A stretch of 64,000 nucleotides of DNA from Mycobacterium lepromatosis (GCF_000975265.2 NZ_CP083405.1:806001-870000); one strand, 5' to 3'; counted from the stretch's first letter, positions 1 through 11,726 are shown. The notes: generated from the letters alone by a model not told the origin. Numbers and translations: made by a program.

Positions 1-802
1 GCTGAGCCCGTCACTGTTCGCCGACGAGCGGATCGTTGTGCTAGAAGCCGCCGCCGAAACGGGTAAGGAGGCCGCCGCGCTGATCGTGTCGGCTGCCGCC
101 GATATACCGCAAGGTACGGTGCTGGTGGTGGTGCATGCGGGTGGTGGTCGAGCCAAAGCGCTGGCTAATGAGCTGCAGTCGTTGGGTGCTACGGTGCATG
201 CCTGCGCGCGGATCACCAAGTTCAGCGAACGTATTGATTTTGTCCGCCAAGAATTGTGTTCGCTGCGGGTCAAGGTCGACGAGGAGGCGGTGACCGCCCT
301 GCTGGACGCTGTCGGTTCCGACGTGCGCGAACTCGCTTCGGCCTGTTCGCAATTGGTAGCCGACACCGCCGGTAATGTTGACGCCGACGCGGTGCAGCGT
401 TATCACAACGGCAAAGCGGAAGTGAAGGGCTTTGACATTGCCGACAAGGCAGTCGCTGGCGATGTCTCAGGAGCAGCGGAAGCGTTGCGGTGGGCCATGA
501 TGTGCGGTGAGCCACCGGTGGTGTTGGCTGATGCGCTGGGCGAAGCAGTACACACGATTGGCCGGGTTGGGCCGCTGTCCGGCGATTCCTACCGCCTGTC
601 GTCGCAGTTGGGAATACCGCCTTGGCGGGTGCAGAAAGCACAAAAACAGGCTCGGCGTTGGTCGCGTGACACAGTGGCAGCCGCGATAAGAGTGGTAGCT
701 GCGCTCAACGCCGACGTCAAAGGAGCTGCCACGGACGTCTACTACGCGCTGGAATCCGCGGTCAGGAAAGTCGCTGAACTGGCCGCCGATGGGAGCCGAT
801 GA
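1..802 (+). CDS. holA: DNA polymerase III subunit delta, 5' end cut by window
   Basis: This is the C-terminal part of the clamp-loader delta subunit, which opens the beta sliding clamp so that it can be loaded on DNA. The frame is open from base 2 ([10 protein letters not shown]...), so the true start lies upstream of the window. It contains the conserved delta segment around [13 protein letters not shown] and the helical collar region to the TGA at 800-802. It converges on rpsT with only 38 bases between them, the same neighbour as in Mtb (Rv2413c/Rv2412). The reading frame is uninterrupted, unlike most of the window, which fits an essential gene. Confidence 0.93.
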   Translation, partial: LSPSLFADERIVVLEAAAETGKEAAALIVSAAADIPQGTVLVVVHAGGGRAKALANELQSLGATVHACARITKFSERIDFVRQELCSLRVKVDEEAVTALLDAVGSDVRELASACSQLVADTAGNVDADAVQRYHNGKAEVKGFDIADKAVAGDVSGAAEALRWAMMCGEPPVVLADALGEAVHTIGRVGPLSGDSYRLSSQLGIPPWRVQKAQKQARRWSRDTVAAAIRVVAALNADVKGAATDVYYALESAVRKVAELAADGSR

Positions 803-840
803 GTTGATAGATATACAGTCAGCTGCGGCCCCAGCCTGGC

Positions 841-1101
841 TCAGAGCTTGTTGAGGGTGCGAGCCAGCGCCGACTTCTTGTTGGCCGCCTGGTTCTTGTG
901 GATCACACCTTTGCTGGCTGCCTTGTCCAATTTGCGGCTGGTTGACATCAGCAGCATCGCGGCCTTCTCCTTCTCGCCGGCGTGGATCGCCTCACGGAAC
1001 GCGCGGACAGCGGTACGAAGCGAAGACTTCACCGACTTGTTGCGCAATCTGGCGCGCTCGTTGGTGCGGTTGCGTTTCTGCTGTGACTTGATGTTGGTCA
1101 C
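841..1101 (-). CDS. rpsT: 30S ribosomal protein S20
   Basis: S20 binds 16S rRNA directly during assembly of the small ribosomal subunit. The 86-residue product has the usual S20 length and opens [18 protein letters not shown], the basic N-terminus typical of the family; the rest is a lysine/arginine-rich helical bundle. The start is GTG at 1099-1101, preceded on this strand by an AAAGGA ribosome-binding site. It is monocistronic, convergent with holA and divergent from the decayed ATP-grasp gene. Confidence 0.95.
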   Translation of the reverse strand: MTNIKSQQKRNRTNERARLRNKSVKSSLRTAVRAFREAIHAGEKEKAAMLLMSTSRKLDKAASKGVIHKNQAANKKSALARTLNKL

Positions 1102-1141
1102 GCGTTAAGGTCCTTTGTCAATTTAGGCGCAGATGCCGTGC

Positions 1142-1178
1142 TATCCTACAGTGGCTGTTTAGCCTACCAAGTAGGCTA
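1142..1178 (-). promoter_or_regulatory. Probable rpsT promoter with overlapping perfect palindrome
   Basis: Reading the minus strand, TAGGAT at 1147-1142 fits the mycobacterial -10 pattern TANNNT. Just upstream is a perfect 8-bp inverted repeat, TAGCCTAC-caa-GTAGGCTA, at 1160-1178, where a -35 box or operator would sit. No clear TTGACA is visible. The assignment as promoter/operator is inference from position. Confidence 0.35.
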
Positions 1179-1242
1179 CGCTTTCTCACAAAAGCACAAC
1201 TTCTTGCTTCTGGAACGGCCAATTTGAGGCAGCATGTCTTAG

Positions 1243-2828
1243 GTGAGTCTTCCCAACCAGCTAAAAGAGACTGGACCACCGTCGCGGTCTCGTTGCCGGT
1301 CTTCTGACTGGTTTGAGCGCATTTTCGGTGGGTACAACACCGCGGACATCTATTCAATAGCCTTCGACGAAATGTTCGATGGTCGGGGCAGTCTTTGTGG
1401 CCCGTACAAGGACATTTACGCTGAGCTGGCGCCGTCGGATGCGTCCGAGCTGAAGGCTAGTGCTGAAGCGTTAGCTCGCGCATTCATAGATTAGGGCATC
1501 ACGTTTTCGCTGTCGGGTCAGGAGCGGCCCTTTCCGCCGGATTTGGTGCCGCGGGGTGATCTCGGCATCCGATTGGAGCGGAGTATCACCCAGCGTGTCA
1601 AAGCTCTTGGGGTGTACCGCGACGACATCTATGGTGATCAGGAAATCCCCCGCGACGGAGTCATCTCGCGCCGCTTGATTACCTCGTGTGAGCACTTTCA
1701 CCGTCAGGCGGTCGGTATTGTTCCACCCAGCGGCGTGCGCATCCACGTCGCGGGCATCGACTTGATTCGCGATGACAGTGACAATTTCCGGGTGCCCGAG
1801 GACAATCTTCGCTTGCCGTCCGGGTGTCGTATGTGATGGAGAACCGGCGCACCCATAGCGCGGGTTTTCCCGAATCTTTTTGTCACCCATCGGGTGGCGA
1901 ACGGTCGACGACTACGCCTCGCATTTGCTGAGGGCGCTGCGTAACTCCGCTGCCACCAATGAGGCAGACCCGACGGTGGTAGTGCTGAGCCCGGGCGTGG
2001 CCAACGCGGCTTACTTCGAGCATTAGCTATTGGCCCGCCAGATGGGTATCGAGTTGGTCGAAGGCTATGATCTGTTCTGGCGTGATAACCAAGTATACAT
2101 GCGTACCACCGAGGGGGAGTGCCAGGTCGATGTCATTTACCGGCGTATCGATGATGGCTTTTCTAGACCCGCTGCAGTTCTGTGCTAACTCTGTACTGGG
2201 GGCGGCTGGATTGGTGAACGCCGCGCGCGGGAAACGTCGTCACCTCGAGTGCGATAGGAACGGTGGCGGCGATGACAAACTCGTGTACACCTCGTGCCGA
2301 TCATGATTGAGTACTACCTACGGGAAAAGCCGTTGCTGGCGAATGTCGATACCTTGCGCTGCTGGCTGGATGACGAATGCCAAGAAGTGCTTGACCGGGT
2401 CCACGACCTATGTTCTCAAGCTGGTTGACGGGTCCGGCGGTTACGGAATCGTTGTTGGTCCCGATGCTTCCGAGCAAGAGCTCGCTGCGGCTAGTAAAAA
2501 GAATTTAGCGAAGATCCCCGAAGCTGGATCACGCAACCAGTGATGGAACTCTCGCCAGTGCCGACCTAGGTCGACATTACGCTGACGCCTCGCTATGTCG
2601 ACCTGCGGTCGTTCGCCGTCAATGACGTCAATGACGGCAACGATGTGTGGGTGCTGCCGGGTGGACTTATCCGTGTTGCGCTGGTCGAAGGTTCGCGGGT
2701 GGTCAACTCCTGAAATCGTGTGTTCACTGCTGCAGTCGTCGCCCGACCCAGTGCCCGACGGATCGCCGCGACCAAAACAACAACTGCAGCAAGGGCAAGC
2801 CGAGCAAGCGCAACAACAGCAACAGTAG
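1243..2828 (+). pseudogene. Circularly permuted ATP-grasp protein (Rv2411c-like), decayed
   Basis: Fragments in several frames follow the Mtb Rv2411c protein from end to end: AELAPSDASELKA near 1425, then ITQRVKAL, DDIYGDQEI, LITSCEHFHRQAVGIVPP and GVRIHVAGIDLIRD in one frame (1543-1836), later shifted to other frames. In-frame stops occur at 1492 and 1834. The tail is a glutamine-rich stretch ending QQQQQ at the TAG 2826-2828, as in the intact orthologue. The family (DUF404/407) is a carboxylate-amine ligase-like enzyme found beside alpha-E and transglutaminase genes. Those two follow here, also broken, so the whole three-gene unit is dead. Confidence 0.85.
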
Positions 2829-2842
2829 ATAACGGTGCTCTG

Positions 2843-3455
2843 ATGCTTGCCTGTAACGCCGAGGCGTTTTATTGGATCGGGTCGCTACGTCGAACGTGCC
2901 GACGAGACCGCGCGCATTCTCGACGTCGTTGTGCACTAATTGTTGGAAGATTCTAGCGTCGATCCCGACCACGTCTCGAGGACGTTGCTGCAGGTGTTCG
3001 GCATCGAGCTTCCGGACCGCGGGGTGTTACGCATGGTCGATGACCTGTTGCCCGCGCCGGGTGCGCATGACACCTATCTGCGCATCTACCGCGGTGTGTT
3101 GGATGCGGCCTGGGTTGTTGAATTTATGCTGCTCGAACGGCTGTTTCCACGTTCGATTTTCTACTCGCTGAAGCTGGACGAACACAACCTTGACAAGTTG
3201 TTGCGCAATCCGCAGAGTTGAGTTGGTGCCACAACGGAAACGCAGTGGTTACTCGGGCAGGCCCGCAGCGAACAGGAATTCGTGCAACCTGGTGTGCTGC
3301 TGAAGACACTGGACAGGCGCATGGCGAGCCTGCAGACCACTTGTAGAAATCTTGAAGAAGCATTGGCGTTGCAGTATTTTCACGTAGCGCAGTGGGTAGC
3401 GTGGTTGGATGCCGGCTACCGAGGCCGACTGGCCGGCAAGCGGGGGGAAACCTGA
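2843..3455 (+). pseudogene. Alpha-E (DUF403) protein, Rv2410c-like, internally deleted
   Basis: The start ATG at 2843 gives MLACNAEAFYWIG, the family N-terminus; after a frameshift DSSVDPDHVSRTLLQV continues, then the frame jumps to GAHDTYLRIYRGVLDAAWVVEFM. The middle of the roughly 320-residue protein is missing, and a stop occurs after LLRNPQS. The end matches the orthologue (LQTTC, EALALQYFHVAQWVAW). The stop overlaps the next start as TGATG at 3453-3457, showing the original translational coupling. Confidence 0.8.
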
Positions 3456-4294
3456 TGTGGCGGATGCTGGTGGTACGTAATACCGGATACGCGTACGAAT
3501 CGCCAGCGACCGCCTCCTTCAACGAAGCCCGGTTGACGCTGCGATCTAACACACGGCAAACCGTCATCCTCAATCGTGTCGAAACTATTCCGGCCACTCG
3601 GTCTTATTGCTACATCGATTATTGGGGTACCGTGGTAACAGCATTCGACCTGCGCGCGCCGCACACCGAGCTGGCAATGACGTCTTCATCAGTTGTCGAA
3701 ACCGAACGCCTTGAACCACTCAGCGGGTCGGGCCACCTGGACTGACCTGCAGTCGATGGCCGTAATAGATCGATTTGACGAAGTTTTGCCGCCTACCGCA
3801 TACACCCCAGTAAATACTTCGTGTAGCGGCGGTGGGCAAGCGAATCGCCAAGAATCACGAACCTCGGAAAGCCGTCGTCGCTACAGCCTGGTGGGTGCGA
3901 AGTAAGCTGGACCACATTCCAGGCATTACCGGTGTGTATTCGTCCGGGTTAGATACACTGTACCAGTGCAGGGGGTCTGCCATGGCTTCGCGCATCTGAC
4001 TTCGATGGTGTTGCGCGGCATGGGCATTCCCGGGAGTTATGTGTCAGGTTATCTGCACCCCAAACGCGACGCCGTCCTCGGAAAGATAGTTGACGGACGC
4101 AGTCACGCCTGAACGGGTGGGTGGTGGAATTACGATCCCACCAATGACGTTGAAATCACTGAGTAATATATCAGCGTAGTTGTGGGGCGCGATTACGCGG
4201 ACGTGGCCCCGTTGAAGGGGATCTACTCTGGACGGGGGCAACCGACCTTGACGTGGTTGTGGAGATCACTCGGTTAGCCTCGTTGTACGAATGA
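3455..4294 (+). pseudogene. Transglutaminase-like protein (Rv2409c-like), decayed
   Basis: The first 96 codons remain open (MWRMLVVRNTGYAYESPATA, then NRVETIPATRSYCYIDYWGT), then frameshifts follow. Later fragments include the transglutaminase core: [13 protein letters not shown] near 4000, [13 protein letters not shown] near 4040, GGWWNYDPTND near 4125 and the C-terminal DLDVVVEITRLA ending at TGA 4292-4294. The catalytic Cys/His/Asp region is split across frames, so no active enzyme can be made. Confidence 0.8.
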
Positions 4295-4499
4295 TTCTTC
4301 GGCGCAAAGAATCAACAGCGCCGGCATAACTAAGGCACTGCAGAGTATAGTTATGCCCGGTCGCGGACTGGCCTGCATGGGGTGGCTGTTTGGTGGACTT
4401 GCTCTCGGCGTTGCGCTGGGCAGCGTGATCCCATGGTCCTACGGGTCGATATAGCTAGGGTTGCGGTATACGTCCGTGCCGGACCCAATCGTGCGTGCT

Positions 4500-5280
4500 G
4501 CAAGCTATAGCCACTAGTACGTTTGTGTCCTCGGCGCCGCTGGCGTTTTACGCGGCTATGGTCAGTATTCGGTGCATCAGTTGGGTAACGACCGCGTCTG
4601 CTGCCGTTTGCTCGACCGACGAGTGGGAGTCGAAGATATCCTTGATCTGCTGTTGGGGAACGCGGGTGACGATGTCCTTGCGGATTACGGTGTGCACCAA
4701 TGCGTCGGCCTCGGCGGCGAGATCGTCTAGGCTAGCGCAGGAACCGTGTCTCCGGCCAGTACCACCAAGGTTGGTCCGGATTCGATCCGGAATCCGATCG
4801 TCGGCGTAACAGGCCGGTGATTCGTGGGGCCTCGGATCGAGACGCCGTCGGCGCTCCCACACTACACCTTTGGTATATTTGGATTTGGTGTATTTCGTAT
4901 ACTTTGACGGTCGCGACGCATTCAGGTCAGCGTGATGGACGATCCGATATTCGATGTCGTGACCGAACGCTTTCAGCATTGCCTCTACCGTTTAAACGGT
5001 GTCCGGCGGTACGATGATCGGCAGCGGTGGGGGATCCAGCGCAAAGGTGGTGACCCAATGCGTGATGAGCAGATCGCCAAGGTTGCTGTGCAGATTGAGT
5101 GAGCAGCAGCGCCGACAACCCGCTGGCGCTTATGTCGGGCCAACCTCCGCACGTTGCAACATTCCAAGCCCGCAGTCCACCCGGAACAGCTATCTGCCAG
5201 CTCGCCACCGCGTCGAGGGGCCCGGTGCTGCTTGGGGCAGGAATGGGACTTTCGGTGTTGAGCAGCGTGATCTCGATCAT
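4500..5280 (-). pseudogene. Metallo-beta-lactamase / RNase Z-like gene (Rv2407-like), decayed
   Basis: The N-terminus at 5280 reads MIEITLLNTESPIPAPS, matching the RNase Z-like start (ITLLGTGSPIPDP in Mtb). After frameshifts the segments LKAFGHDIEYRIVHHADL, DALVHTVIRKDIVT and QQQIKDIFDSHSS follow in order down to about 4600. The metal-ligand histidine motif is not preserved in a continuous frame. The C-terminal 40 or so residues are not recognisable, so the lower boundary is approximate. Confidence 0.7.
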
Positions 5281-5497
5281 CGTCCCATCCTTGCAAGCTA
5301 GACTGGTGCGTAGTGGCGCAATTTACTCAGTTCGGTTGGTGAGCAAGGGTGCCGGCTTTCCAACGTGGGCGAAATGCTGGTTGTCGACCTGAACGTTCGA
5401 ACGTTATTGGTGGTGTGTTTTTTGTTGGCTTTCCCGGCAGCCGAGTGAGCTGTAGCTTGGTGTTAAGCAGATCATAACCTTTGGCCTGGAGGCCTAG

Positions 5498-5751
5498 ATG
5501 CAGATCACGGACTTCTTGCGGAGCAAGGGTGCAACGGTGGTGACGATCAACCCCGACGCGACTGTTTGGGAATGGATCACCGTTCTTGCCGAGCAGAACG
5601 TTTGGTGCCACGATGGTGGTCGGCATGGAGGGTGTGGGCCTTATTGGTGTCGGAGCGTGACGTCATACGTCAGCTTCATACTTATGGCGTCAGCGTGCTG
5701 TCTTACCCGTGCTCCAAGATCATGACTACCGTGGTTGCCAGCTGCCGCTGA
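5498..5751 (+). pseudogene. CBS-domain protein (Rv2406c-like), truncated
   Basis: From ATG 5498 the sequence MQITDFLRSKGATVVTINPD matches the start of a twin-CBS protein of about 142 residues. The frame then shifts, and SERDV-type and IRQLHTYGVSVLS and SKIMTTVVAS segments appear in another frame. The second CBS domain is absent. It lies downstream of the dead RNase Z-like gene on the opposite strand, the same order as in Mtb. Confidence 0.75.
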
Positions 5752-5786
5752 CCCTATCCTACCCCACCTAAGGTTAACTGCGCGGC

Positions 5787-6403
5787 TCAGCGGCAGGAGT
5801 AGTCGGCACGCAGTCGGGTGGCTATGGTATCGAAGATTTCACGGTTCAAGATTGCGCTCTCGCGGCGAATGCTCTCCTCCGTTACGTCGAGTACCCCGTC
5901 TAGTCGGAACCAGCTTTCTGGGCCTTCGTAATCCCAACTGCCAGAGTCGATATCAACCCAATTTCGCCGGTTACATGGCGTTCCCGGCTGGACACCATCG
6001 GTCCCAATACAATGCCGTGGTCGCGGCTCACGACGAGGACCGGTCCGGTCTTTGCCACGTGTCGGATCGTCCTTATAGGCTACCCACGTCCACAAGATCT
6101 ACCCAGGATTAGAGCGGTCATCCAATTCAGGGGCGTAGAGTAGCTTACGGGTTTGCTTCGCGGCGGCGGAGGCTAAGCGCTTGTCATTGGTCGGTCCGCG
6201 GTGATCTCGACAGGTGGTGTCGGCGCAGGCCGCGGCTACCACATTCACGGTGACTTTGATCGCATGTTGTAGTTCCCGCAGCACGGCTTGCAAATCTGTA
6301 CGTGCAGGGTGAGGTGCGGAGCCCGGCCGAATACTATGTTCTCGAGGACCCATTGTAACGATTTCCGCTGTAACTGCTGGGCTGACGCCATATCTAGCAT
6401 AAA
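5787..6403 (-). pseudogene. Conserved mycobacterial hypothetical (Rv2405-like position), broken
   Basis: Three fragments on this strand join into one plausible protein: a start near 6403 ([17 protein letters not shown]), a middle [17 protein letters not shown] in a second frame, and a C-terminal part ESWFRLDGVLDVTEES ending at 5787 in a third. I do not recognise a domain. The assignment to the Rv2405 slot rests on its position between the CBS gene and lepA, opposite in strand to lepA. Confidence 0.45.
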
Positions 6404-6452
6404 TGCGAAAGGCCCGGCGAGATTGCGCACCAGTGTGTCTTGGCTGCTTCGC

Positions 6453-8375
6453 ATGGATACGCTGGATACCGGCGAATCGCCGTTGAAGTATTCTTTAGTA
6501 ACTGGAGCCCAGGAGATTCCCATCAGCAGTTTCGTCGACAAGACCTTCACTGCGCCGGCGCAGATTCGGAACTTCTGCATTATCGCTCATATTGATCACG
6601 GCAAATCCACGCTGGCGGACCGAATGCTTCAGCTTACTGGTGTCGTCGATGAGCGGTCGATGCGTGCCCAGTATCTGGATCGAATGGACATCGAACGTGA
6701 GCGTGGGATCACGATTAAAGCGCAGAATGTCCGGCTGTCTTGGAGTGTCACAGCGGGTGGGGCGACTGAGAACTATGTGCTGCACTTGATCGACACCCCC
6801 GGCCATGTGGACTTCACCTACGAGGTATCGCGAGCGTTGGAAGCCTGTGAGGGTGCGGTGTTGCTGGTCGACGCCGTCCAGGGCATCGAAGCTCAGACCC
6901 TGGCCAATCTTTACCTCGCGCTGGATCGTGACTTAACGATTATTCCGGTGCTCAGCAAAATTGACTTGCCGGCTGCCGATCCGGACCGTTACGCCGCTGA
7001 GATCGCCCATATTATCGGTTACGAGTCAGGCGATGTGCTTCGGGTATCTGGCAAAACCGGCGAGGGGGTTGCTGACCTTCTTGACGAGGTGGTCCGTCGG
7101 GTGCCGCATCCGCAAGGTGACCCTGATGCGCCTACCCGAGCGATGATCTTCGACTCCGTCTACGACATCTACCGCGGCGTGGTCACCTACGTCCGTGTGG
7201 TCGACGGCAAGATCAGCCCGCGTGAGCGCATCACGATGATGTCCACCGGCGCGACGTACGACTTGCTCGAGGTCGGCATCGTGTCGCCTGAACCGAAGGC
7301 CAGCGCGGGCCTGGGCGTGGGGGAGGTGGGCTACCTGATTACTGGGGTTAAGGATGTCCGCCAATCTAAGGTCGGTGACACCGTGACGACGGCTCGTCAT
7401 GGCGCCACTGAAGCGTTAACTGGCTACCGCGAACCCAAGCCCATGGTCTACTCAGGGTTGTATCCCGTCGACGGTTCGGACTACCCGAATCTGCGCGATG
7501 CCCTAGGCAAGTTACAGCTCAACGACGCGGCGCTGACCTACGAGCCGGAAACGTCGGTGGCGCTGGGCTTTGGATACCGGTGCGGCTTCCTCGGTTTGCT
7601 GCACATGGAGATAACCCGCGAACGCCTAGAGCGCGAGTTCGACCTGTATCTGATCTCCACGTCGCCCAACGTCATATACCGTGTGGTGACAGAAGACAAC
7701 ACCGAGATTGTGGTGACCAACCCGTCGGATTGGCCAGAGGGCAAGATCCGAACGGTGTACGAGCCAGTGGTGAAGATCACCATCATTGCGCCCAGTGAGT
7801 TCATCGGAACGATCATGGAGCTGTGCCAGTCGTGCCGTGGCGAATTAGTTGGAATGGACTATTTGTCACCTGAGCAAGTCGAGTTGCGTTACACGATGCC
7901 GCTCGGGGAAATCATCTTCGACTTCTTTGACTTGCTGAAGTCACGTACTCGAGGCTACGCCAGCCTCGACTATGAGGAGGCTGGCGAGCAGAAGGCCCAA
8001 CTGGTCAAGGTTGACATACTACTGCAAGGCGAGGCCGTCGACGCATTCAGCGCGATTGTGCACAAGGATTCAGCCTTCGCCTATGGCAACAAGATCACCA
8101 ATAAGCTCAAGGAACTGATCCCGCGTCAGCAATTTGAAGTGCCAGTGCAGGCGGCCATTGGATCGAAAATCATTGCGCGCGAAAATATTAGGGCTATCCG
8201 CAAGGATGTGTTGTCGAAGTGTTATGGTGGCGACATCACCCGCAAACGTAAACTTCTGGAAAAGCAGAAGGAAGGCAAGAAACGGATGAAGACCATCGGG
8301 CGGGTCGAAGTGCCACAGGAAGCGTTCGTCGCTGCGCTGTCCGCCGATGCCGCAGGGGATAAGGACAAGAAATAA
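6453..8375 (+). CDS. lepA: Elongation factor 4 (back-translocating GTPase LepA)
   Basis: LepA is a ribosome-binding translational GTPase that can reverse translocation and affects initiation under stress. The G domain shows G1 [15 protein letters not shown]2 with RGITI, G3 DTPGH and G4 as SKID instead of the common NKID. EF-G-like domains and the LepA-specific C-terminal region ([20 protein letters not shown]) follow. The frame stays open from 6288, but ATG 6453 gives 640 residues beginning [11 protein letters not shown], which matches the Mtb protein (about 653) best. No strong ribosome-binding site is visible at either start. Compared with Mtb there is a small deletion near [17 protein letters not shown]. 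Confidence 0.93.
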   Translation: MDTLDTGESPLKYSLVTGAQEIPISSFVDKTFTAPAQIRNFCIIAHIDHGKSTLADRMLQLTGVVDERSMRAQYLDRMDIERERGITIKAQNVRLSWSVTAGGATENYVLHLIDTPGHVDFTYEVSRALEACEGAVLLVDAVQGIEAQTLANLYLALDRDLTIIPVLSKIDLPAADPDRYAAEIAHIIGYESGDVLRVSGKTGEGVADLLDEVVRRVPHPQGDPDAPTRAMIFDSVYDIYRGVVTYVRVVDGKISPRERITMMSTGATYDLLEVGIVSPEPKASAGLGVGEVGYLITGVKDVRQSKVGDTVTTARHGATEALTGYREPKPMVYSGLYPVDGSDYPNLRDALGKLQLNDAALTYEPETSVALGFGYRCGFLGLLHMEITRERLEREFDLYLISTSPNVIYRVVTEDNTEIVVTNPSDWPEGKIRTVYEPVVKITIIAPSEFIGTIMELCQSCRGELVGMDYLSPEQVELRYTMPLGEIIFDFFDLLKSRTRGYASLDYEEAGEQKAQLVKVDILLQGEAVDAFSAIVHKDSAFAYGNKITNKLKELIPRQQFEVPVQAAIGSKIIARENIRAIRKDVLSKCYGGDITRKRKLLEKQKEGKKRMKTIGRVEVPQEAFVAALSADAAGDKDKK

Positions 8376-8433
8376 TCTATTTGACTTTGTGTTGACGAAC
8401 TGAAGCATCAAAAATATTCTTCTGCAAGTATCT

Positions 8434-10390
8434 TCAACGTCTAAGCGTGCATACTCTTGGTGCATTCGCGTGCTGGAACATCCCCGCGTTGTCGGCTTTC
8501 TTCTCGGCGAGGATCACATGGACCACTGCGTTGATCAACGCTAGATGGGTGAACGCCGGCGGGCAGTTGCCCAGGTGCCGCCTGGTGCGTGGCACGATTT
8601 CCTCGGCGTAGAGGTGCAGTGGGCTCGCGTAGGTAAACAGTCGTTTAGCGAGGGTCACTTCACCGATTTACACCAGAGCGGAAACCAGCCAGAATGAGTA
8701 AATGGTGAACATGCTTTCTTCACCGGATAACCTGTAGTCGGTCTCCTACACCCGGTATTGCAGTACGAGGCCCTCTCCTCTTCGGTGAGTTAGTTGGCGA
8801 TGGCCAGCCCGGTGTTACGCAAGCGCAGGTCGTCTGGCGACAAGAATCGGGTCAGTACCACCAGCAACAGTGAGGCACCCAGCGCGTCGCTGCCATGCCG
8901 CTGGGTGCATACTTCGCGGGAGTCCACCTCATGCTCAAGCATCTCGGCCTTGAGCTCCTTAGCGATGGCCAGTCACTGTCGGGTGCGTCCTTCTTCCCCT
9001 GCCGTTCGGCCGGCTTGGCCCCGAGGTCCAGCGCCACTTAACACATCATGAAGTGCTACGGATCTCCCAGATTCCGCGGTCGGGCTCACACTAGTGCGTG
9101 ATCGCCTCTTCTATCTGTTTTTTCAATACTGGCTATAATGCCTCCAGGATTTTCTCGAGCGACTTGGTGTAGAGGTTAGAGCGAGTCCAGAATCGAGCCA
9201 TGGATGTCCTGCTGGACTTGGTCATAGAAGCCGTTGCCGATTCCCATCGGCCGCGTGTGGTCGTAGTCGAACAGATGATGTAGTTCGTCTTCAACGAGGC
9301 GGCGTTCGTCGTCCACCCCGTATATCACCTGCAGCGAATGGTGCTGGTCGACATTGGCGATGGATATATCGGCGATACATGCGGAGAAATCGTCGGCTTG
9401 GCGGTAGAGCCCCAGGGTGTACAGCTTCCCACAACGCGAACGTTGAATCGCGCACCCTGGCATCGTGGTACTCTCAGCTGCGTTCGCTTTGTGACGTTTC
9501 TGGAAGCGACTTAGTGCTGGTTTGCTAGCAGCGCGCCGGTGGGGAAATGCGTCAACCTCTTGAGTGTTAGTGTGCTGCATTGCAGGTATGCTCGCGACGG
9601 GTGGTCGGGGAAGTGGTCGATATCTATCCACTGCCGCCAGCATGCGGTGATCTGTCACATCTTGTCGGTTTGCTTTTACATAGGTCTGCAGCGCTGGGTG
9701 TGTGGTGCAGCTTAGCGTGACGAACGCGTCGTCGCCCTCTTTCATCCAGGTGCGTGTCCGTGCTTTATGGACCCCAACCTGATCCGCGTATTGGTTGTGA
9801 ACCATAGCGCCGGGTGGGTGTCAGGTTGTTTGCTGGCACGTTCAATTGTTTCGCCGTATGCATGGGTCAAGTGTTTTCACACGGTGCCGACGTGGTGATA
9901 GTCAAACGCCGACTCACAGCTAATTATCAGCTCAACGGTCCCACTCACGCAGCGCACCGTGCACAGCAGGATGTGTTCGGCGTCCTAATCCATCGTGGTG
10001 CGGTGATGCGTTCGTAATCGGCGCTCGATGTCATGCCACGGCCCCATAACCAGCGCGTTTAACACGATCAGCCAGCCAGTGTGGGGTCTGCCATGTGGTT
10101 TCCCGGATCAGGCTGCTGGGCAAATAGCGGCGAGCTGACGGCATCGAGACGCTGTAGGGGCCCAATCGAAAATAGCCGGCATTGCAGTCCAGGATCGTGT
10201 CGGACACACTCCGGAGTCAGGCTGGGGCAGAAAAGCCCATAGTGATTCCACCGAAACGGCCAAAGAGATCAGGCACGTCGTTTCCAAGTCGGATAAGGAA
10301 TGCGTAGTTAGCGATCGATGAAACGGGGTTGTACCGCACGCCGTTGGAGGCAACTGGCGCCTGCTAGCTGAAATCGAAGGGCGTTGGTTT
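8434..10390 (-). pseudogene. GH15 glucoamylase/trehalase-like enzyme (Rv2402-like), decayed
   Basis: Near the N-terminus, SDLETTCLISLAVSVESLW at about 10300-10240 corresponds to the GH15 'CETGALIGPDGSVDWLC' region. The catalytic-domain segments LQVIYGVDDERRL, HLFDYDHTRPMGIGN and DQVQQDIHGSILDSLY lie at 9330-9180. The C-terminal segment ASPLHLYAEEIVPRTRRHLGNCPPAFTH lies at 8640-8540. The segments are separated by stops and frameshifts. Members hydrolyse alpha-glucosidic bonds or trehalose; this copy cannot. Confidence 0.7.
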
Positions 10391-10564
10391 GGCGGCTTAG
10401 GCCTGCGGTAAACGCTGTGGGCCGCAGCGGCCTTATTGTCGGTTTTGGCGGGTTGGTAGGCAGGTTCGGGCGTGCGGGACCATTCGGACATCATCTGTCG
10501 ATTCTGCCTGGTGTACATCGTTTGTTTCTTTGCCTGAGGGGGTGGGGTCTTTACCTCGGTGTGC

Positions 10565-11655
10565 CTAGCATACTTAGGCATGTTGTTCGGGTCACGGGAC
10601 AATCGCGGCGACTAGGTAACCGACGAAACTGTTGCAAGGCCAGTATTTGGCTCACCAGCCTCACGCTTTGCGACGGTGCTTGATCACCACCGCCCACCGC
10701 AACAACGATGATGTTGGTGTGGATCATCCGGTTTGCCGCCTACAGGATAACCGTCGGAATCCAGCGATGTAGCTGTACTCGAACCAGCTTCCGAGTGGAC
10801 ACGCGTTCCGCGCGCAGAGGACCGGCCAGCAGGCGAGCGGCCGCTACCATTAGGTTTATTCCCTACGCCGGCTACCGGAGACATCACCTGCATCGCGTTG
10901 CCGATGAACAACCTATTGTCCGAATACCAGAGACTGAGAGGATTAATATGCACATCAAGCAGTTTCATGTCGTTAAAGGACGTTAACGTGCCAACATGGT
11001 CAGTGATCTAGGGAATCATGTTAACCAGCGTGGCTCGCAACGTCTCTATGCCCTGAGCCCGTAATCGTTTCCCTTCGGAATGATGTAGGCGATTTATGTA
11101 AGTAGTCGTCGCGGTCGATCGTGATCGTAGCGTGCCCTGCGTGAGCACGTCGGCCAGTCCGAACGGGTCGTTGTGCCGGTGAGGCAATCGGAACTACCAC
11201 ACGTCCATCGGGGCGTCGAAGCTACGCGGTGTCAGCGTTATTGCTGAGCGCATAGTCGACGAGCAGCCATCGCAGGCCACCGTCACGTCGGCGCGCATAA
11301 TCACTCCGGTCACCGCGGTGCTGCACATAAGCCGGAACGCGGGCTCCATCTCGGTGGTGGCAGCCACCATCTCCAAAAAGTTCCACTGTGGCAACCAAGG
11401 TGATGTGTTGATGCGTGCCGGACAAGCGGCTCAGGTCCAGGTTGACCGACTCGCTCGGTATCTCCATCTGGACTGGTGTCGATGTTGCGATGCAGAATTT
11501 GTGTGAATCATGGCCACAAATCGAGTTCGTCAAGTAGCCGCAAGGTGCTTGCGGGCCACGGCAACCGGATCGCTGGCCAAGAGCAGGCCAAGCATCATGC
11601 CCGCAGGTCCGTCGCCGGCAACGAGACACGTCGTTTTGTCGGATGTGGGAGGCAC
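10565..11655 (-). pseudogene. FAD-dependent monooxygenase, decayed
   Basis: From GTG 11655 the sequence reads MPPTSDKTTCLVAGDGPAGM, a flavin-binding GxGxxG-like fold (GDGPAG). Downstream, in changing frames, are QWNFLEMVAATTEMEPAFRL, the second FAD motif region near VTVACDGCSSTMR, TPRSFDAPMDVW, and the C-terminal FAD motif FIGNAMQVMSPVAGVG (about 10890-10850). A tail continues to a TAG at 10567-10565. The order is that of PHBH-type aromatic/tetracycline-type monooxygenases. I do not know an Mtb counterpart at this exact position. Confidence 0.65.
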
Positions 11656-11726
11656 GGGCAGCATTGGGTAATCTTGACACAGTGGTATCACGATGCGGGG
11701 ACGGCGCATGGGATTAGTGGATTAGT

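Noticed and set aside
41..406. Long antisense frame opposite holA
   Set aside because: High-GC shadow of the intact holA frame; no ribosome-binding site and no recognisable protein.
848..1108. 86-codon frame opposite rpsT
   Set aside because: Exact shadow of rpsT; composition is that of an antisense translation.
4350..4453. Hydrophobic plus-strand stretch (GWLFGGLALGVALGSVIPW)
   Set aside because: It looks like a membrane segment but is short, lacks a start signal, and ends at a stop; probably chance within decayed DNA.
10384..10683. Glycine/leucine-rich plus-strand frame
   Set aside because: It overlaps the ends of two minus-strand pseudogenes whose motifs are recognisable, and itself matches nothing.
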